In this document: piece after piece, positions 5,128 through 6,565 of the stretch | How positions within the stretch are numbered: the first letter of the stretch is position 1 | Layout: each line of letters starts with the position of its first letter | Assembly: GCA_016462625.1 (NCBI GenBank) | Contig: JAEMSV010000163.1 | Coordinates: 1-6,565, forward strand | Direction of reading: 5' to 3' | DNA from: Solirubrobacteraceae bacterium | Lineage (GTDB): Bacteria; Actinomycetota; Thermoleophilia; Solirubrobacterales; Solirubrobacteraceae | Length of the DNA: 6,565 bases | Program-made: the position numbers and the translations under genes | The notes under the pieces: generated by a model | What the model was told of the DNA's origin: nothing | Databases searched by the model: none | What the model saw: the letters and a program-made list of their open reading frames with translations, nothing else

Positions 5128-6565
5128 GGCGCCGCGGTCGACGGCAGCGGCGCGAGCGGCTGGGCCGGCGCGACGCGGATCCGGATGTCCACGATCGACG
5201 CGCCGTCCGGCGTCACGATCACCGGGTTGCAGTCGAGCTCGGCGATCTCCGGGTGCGCCTCGGCCAGCGCGCCGACGCGGATCAGGATGTCCTCGAGCGC
5301 GGCCACGTCGGCCTTCGGTGCGCCCCGGAACCCGTCGAGCCGCGGGAACGTGCGCAGTTCGCGGATCATCGTTCGCACGTCGTCGCGGGAGACCGGGGTC
5401 AGCCGCACCGCGACGTCGCGGACGAGCTCAGCCTCGACTCCGCCCGCGCCGGTGACCAGCAGTGGGCCGAACAGCGGGTCGCCGACCACGCCGACGAGCA
5501 TCCGCACGCCCTGGGGGACCATCTGCTGGACGAGCAGCCGCGTTCCCTCCTTGTCGGCGGCCGCCGCCCGCGCCTGGATGCGCGCTCCCGCGGCCATGAC
5601 TCCAGCCGCGGAGTCGAGGCCGAGCGCGATCGCGTCGACGTCGGTCTGGTACGGCGGCTCAGGCGCCATCGCCTTCACGGCCACCGGGAACCCGAGGGCC
5701 TCAGCCGCGCCGACCGCCTGCTCCGGCGTGTCGGTCACGAGGCCCGGGACGAGCGGCAGGCCATACGTCTCGCACAGGCGCTCGGTCTCGTCGGGGTGCA
5801 GCCAGCCGCGTCCGTCGGCCAGCACGCGGGAGATGAGCGCGGCGGCGGCGTCGGCATCGGCGGGGACCGTGGCCGGTGGCTGGACGGGACGCGACCGCCA
5901 CGTGGCGTACTGCACCGCGCGGCCCAGCGCGCGCGCCGCCGCCTCGGGGAACGTGAACGACGCGATCCGCGCCGGTCCGGTGTGCAGCTCCTCCGGCGGC
6001 GCGGCCGTCGCGGGGAAGGCCGCGAGCACGGGGATCTCGCGCTTGGCCGCGGCGACTCCGGCCGCGATCGCCGTCGCGGCGTCGACCGCGGTCGTCACGA
6101 GCGACGGGGAGCAGATCGCGATCAGGGCCTCGACCTCCTCGTCGTCGACGAGGGCCTTCACGGCGCGGCGGATCTCGCGCGCCCCGGCGTTCGAGTAGAT
6201 GTCGACCAGCTGCGAGACTTCGAGGTCACCGTCGAGGCACGCGTCCGCGCACACCAGCGCCGGGCCGCGCGAGTTCGTCAGGATCGCCACCCGCGGGCCG
6301 GTCGGCAGGTGGGTGCCGACGAAGATCTTCGCGACGTCGAGCACCTCGTCCAGGCTCGAGGCCCGTACGACACCGACCTGCCGGCAGAGCGTGTCGACGG
6401 TGACGTCGGATCCGGCGAGGAGCGCGCCGGTCGAGGAGGCCTCGGCGTCGACGTTCGGCGGGGTGCGGCCGCCCTTCACCGTCAGCACCGGCATCGTCCG
6501 GCCCATTCGGCGCGCGATCCGCGCGAACTTGCGCGGGTTGCCGAACGACTGCAGGTACAGGAGCG
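5124..6565 (-). CDS. ADP-forming acyl-CoA synthetase / Pat-like protein, C-terminal part (partial)
   Basis: The reading frame stays open to the right edge, so the true N-terminus lies outside. The ATG at 6506 is internal, because the 19 codons upstream of it read as the conserved LQSFGNPRKFARIARR segment. The visible 479 residues contain the second succinyl-CoA-ligase-like domain (about 1-200: VLTVKGGR, then ILTNSRGP) and an ATP-grasp domain (about 250-465: YGLPLVPG, FPVAVKAM, LLVQQMVPQGV, LFGPLLVTGAGGVEAEL, IAELDCNPVIV). Full family members add an N-terminal CoA-binding domain and, in bacterial Pat proteins, a GNAT lysine acetyltransferase domain. Two positions are unusual. The SHTG motif, whose histidine is normally phosphorylated, reads SSTG here (Ser44 visible, codon 6432-6434), and the ATP-grasp HKTDVGG motif reads YQTDVDA. 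This may be a non-catalytic, sensory version as in Pat. It ends in TAG, which overlaps the TAA of the opposite gene. Confidence 0.85.
   Translation of the reverse strand, partial: LLYLQSFGNPRKFARIARRMGRTMPVLTVKGGRTPPNVDAEASSTGALLAGSDVTVDTLCRQVGVVRASSLDEVLDVAKIFVGTHLPTGPRVAILTNSRGPALVCADACLDGDLEVSQLVDIYSNAGAREIRRAVKALVDDEEVEALIAICSPSLVTTAVDAATAIAAGVAAAKREIPVLAAFPATAAPPEELHTGPARIASFTFPEAAARALGRAVQYATWRSRPVQPPATVPADADAAAALISRVLADGRGWLHPDETERLCETYGLPLVPGLVTDTPEQAVGAAEALGFPVAVKAMAPEPPYQTDVDAIALGLDSAAGVMAAGARIQARAAAADKEGTRLLVQQMVPQGVRMLVGVVGDPLFGPLLVTGAGGVEAELVRDVAVRLTPVSRDDVRTMIRELRTFPRLDGFRGAPKADVAALEDILIRVGALAEAHPEIAELDCNPVIVTPDGASIVDIRIRVAPAQPLAPLPSTAAP

Noticed and set aside
5185..6198. A 337-codon + strand open frame opposite the acyl-CoA synthetase gene.
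   Set aside because: Low-complexity Ser/Ala/Thr/Arg composition with no motifs, while the opposite strand encodes a clear conserved protein.
1..6565. CRISPR arrays, insertion sequences, tRNA or rRNA genes, prophage or attachment sites.
   Set aside because: No direct-repeat arrays, transposase-like ORFs, terminal repeats or RNA-gene-like segments were found; almost all bases are in housekeeping-type genes.

Overview
The window is about 6.6 kb of very GC-rich, densely packed DNA. GTG starts and 4-base overlaps of the GTGA type suggest a high-GC actinomycete-type bacterium. Thermoleophilia/Solirubrobacterales would fit the protein style and gene order, but that is an impression and not demonstrated here.

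Layout. Bases 1-1080 encode a HisC-family PLP aminotransferase, probably acting on aromatic or histidinol-phosphate substrates. Bases 1081-1299 hold no ordinary gene but contain a structured mRNA leader. Next come three tightly overlapping shikimate/aromatic amino-acid genes on the + strand: a stand-alone type I-beta DAHP synthase (1300-2097), an ACT-domain prephenate dehydrogenase TyrA (2094-3152) and a class II-like EPSP synthase AroA (3149-4450). A VTT/DedA-like membrane protein (4450-5127) is translationally coupled to the end of aroA. On the - strand, converging on it with overlapping stop codons, is the C-terminal part of an ADP-forming acyl-CoA synthetase / Pat-like protein (5124-6565) whose N-terminus lies outside the window.

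The most interesting part is the 219-base leader before the DAHP synthase gene. It contains a 26-codon ORF (1094-1174) ending in Trp-Thr-Trp-Arg-Ala-Tyr-Arg-Phe-Ile-stop, preceded by a plausible promoter whose start would make this ORF almost leaderless. Just behind its aromatic codons lie three nested or competing RNA pairings: a 7-bp hairpin (1155-1161 with 1172-1178), a perfect 11-bp pairing (1174-1184 with 1232-1242), and a 25-bp interrupted helix (1196-1222 with 1262-1292) that buries the Shine-Dalgarno of the DAHP synthase gene. This is the architecture expected of ribosome-mediated attenuation, here acting on translation initiation because no U-tract terminator is visible. Stalling on Trp/Tyr codons would free the 11-bp pairing and open the ribosome site. 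Completing the peptide, or not translating it, would favour the closed form.

How the genes fit together. The DAHP synthase is a bare catalytic core with no allosteric domain, so control of pathway entry may rest on this leader. TyrA carries its own ACT domain. Because tyrA, aroA and the membrane-protein gene lack good ribosome sites of their own and overlap their upstream neighbours, closing the aroF site could lower the whole set.
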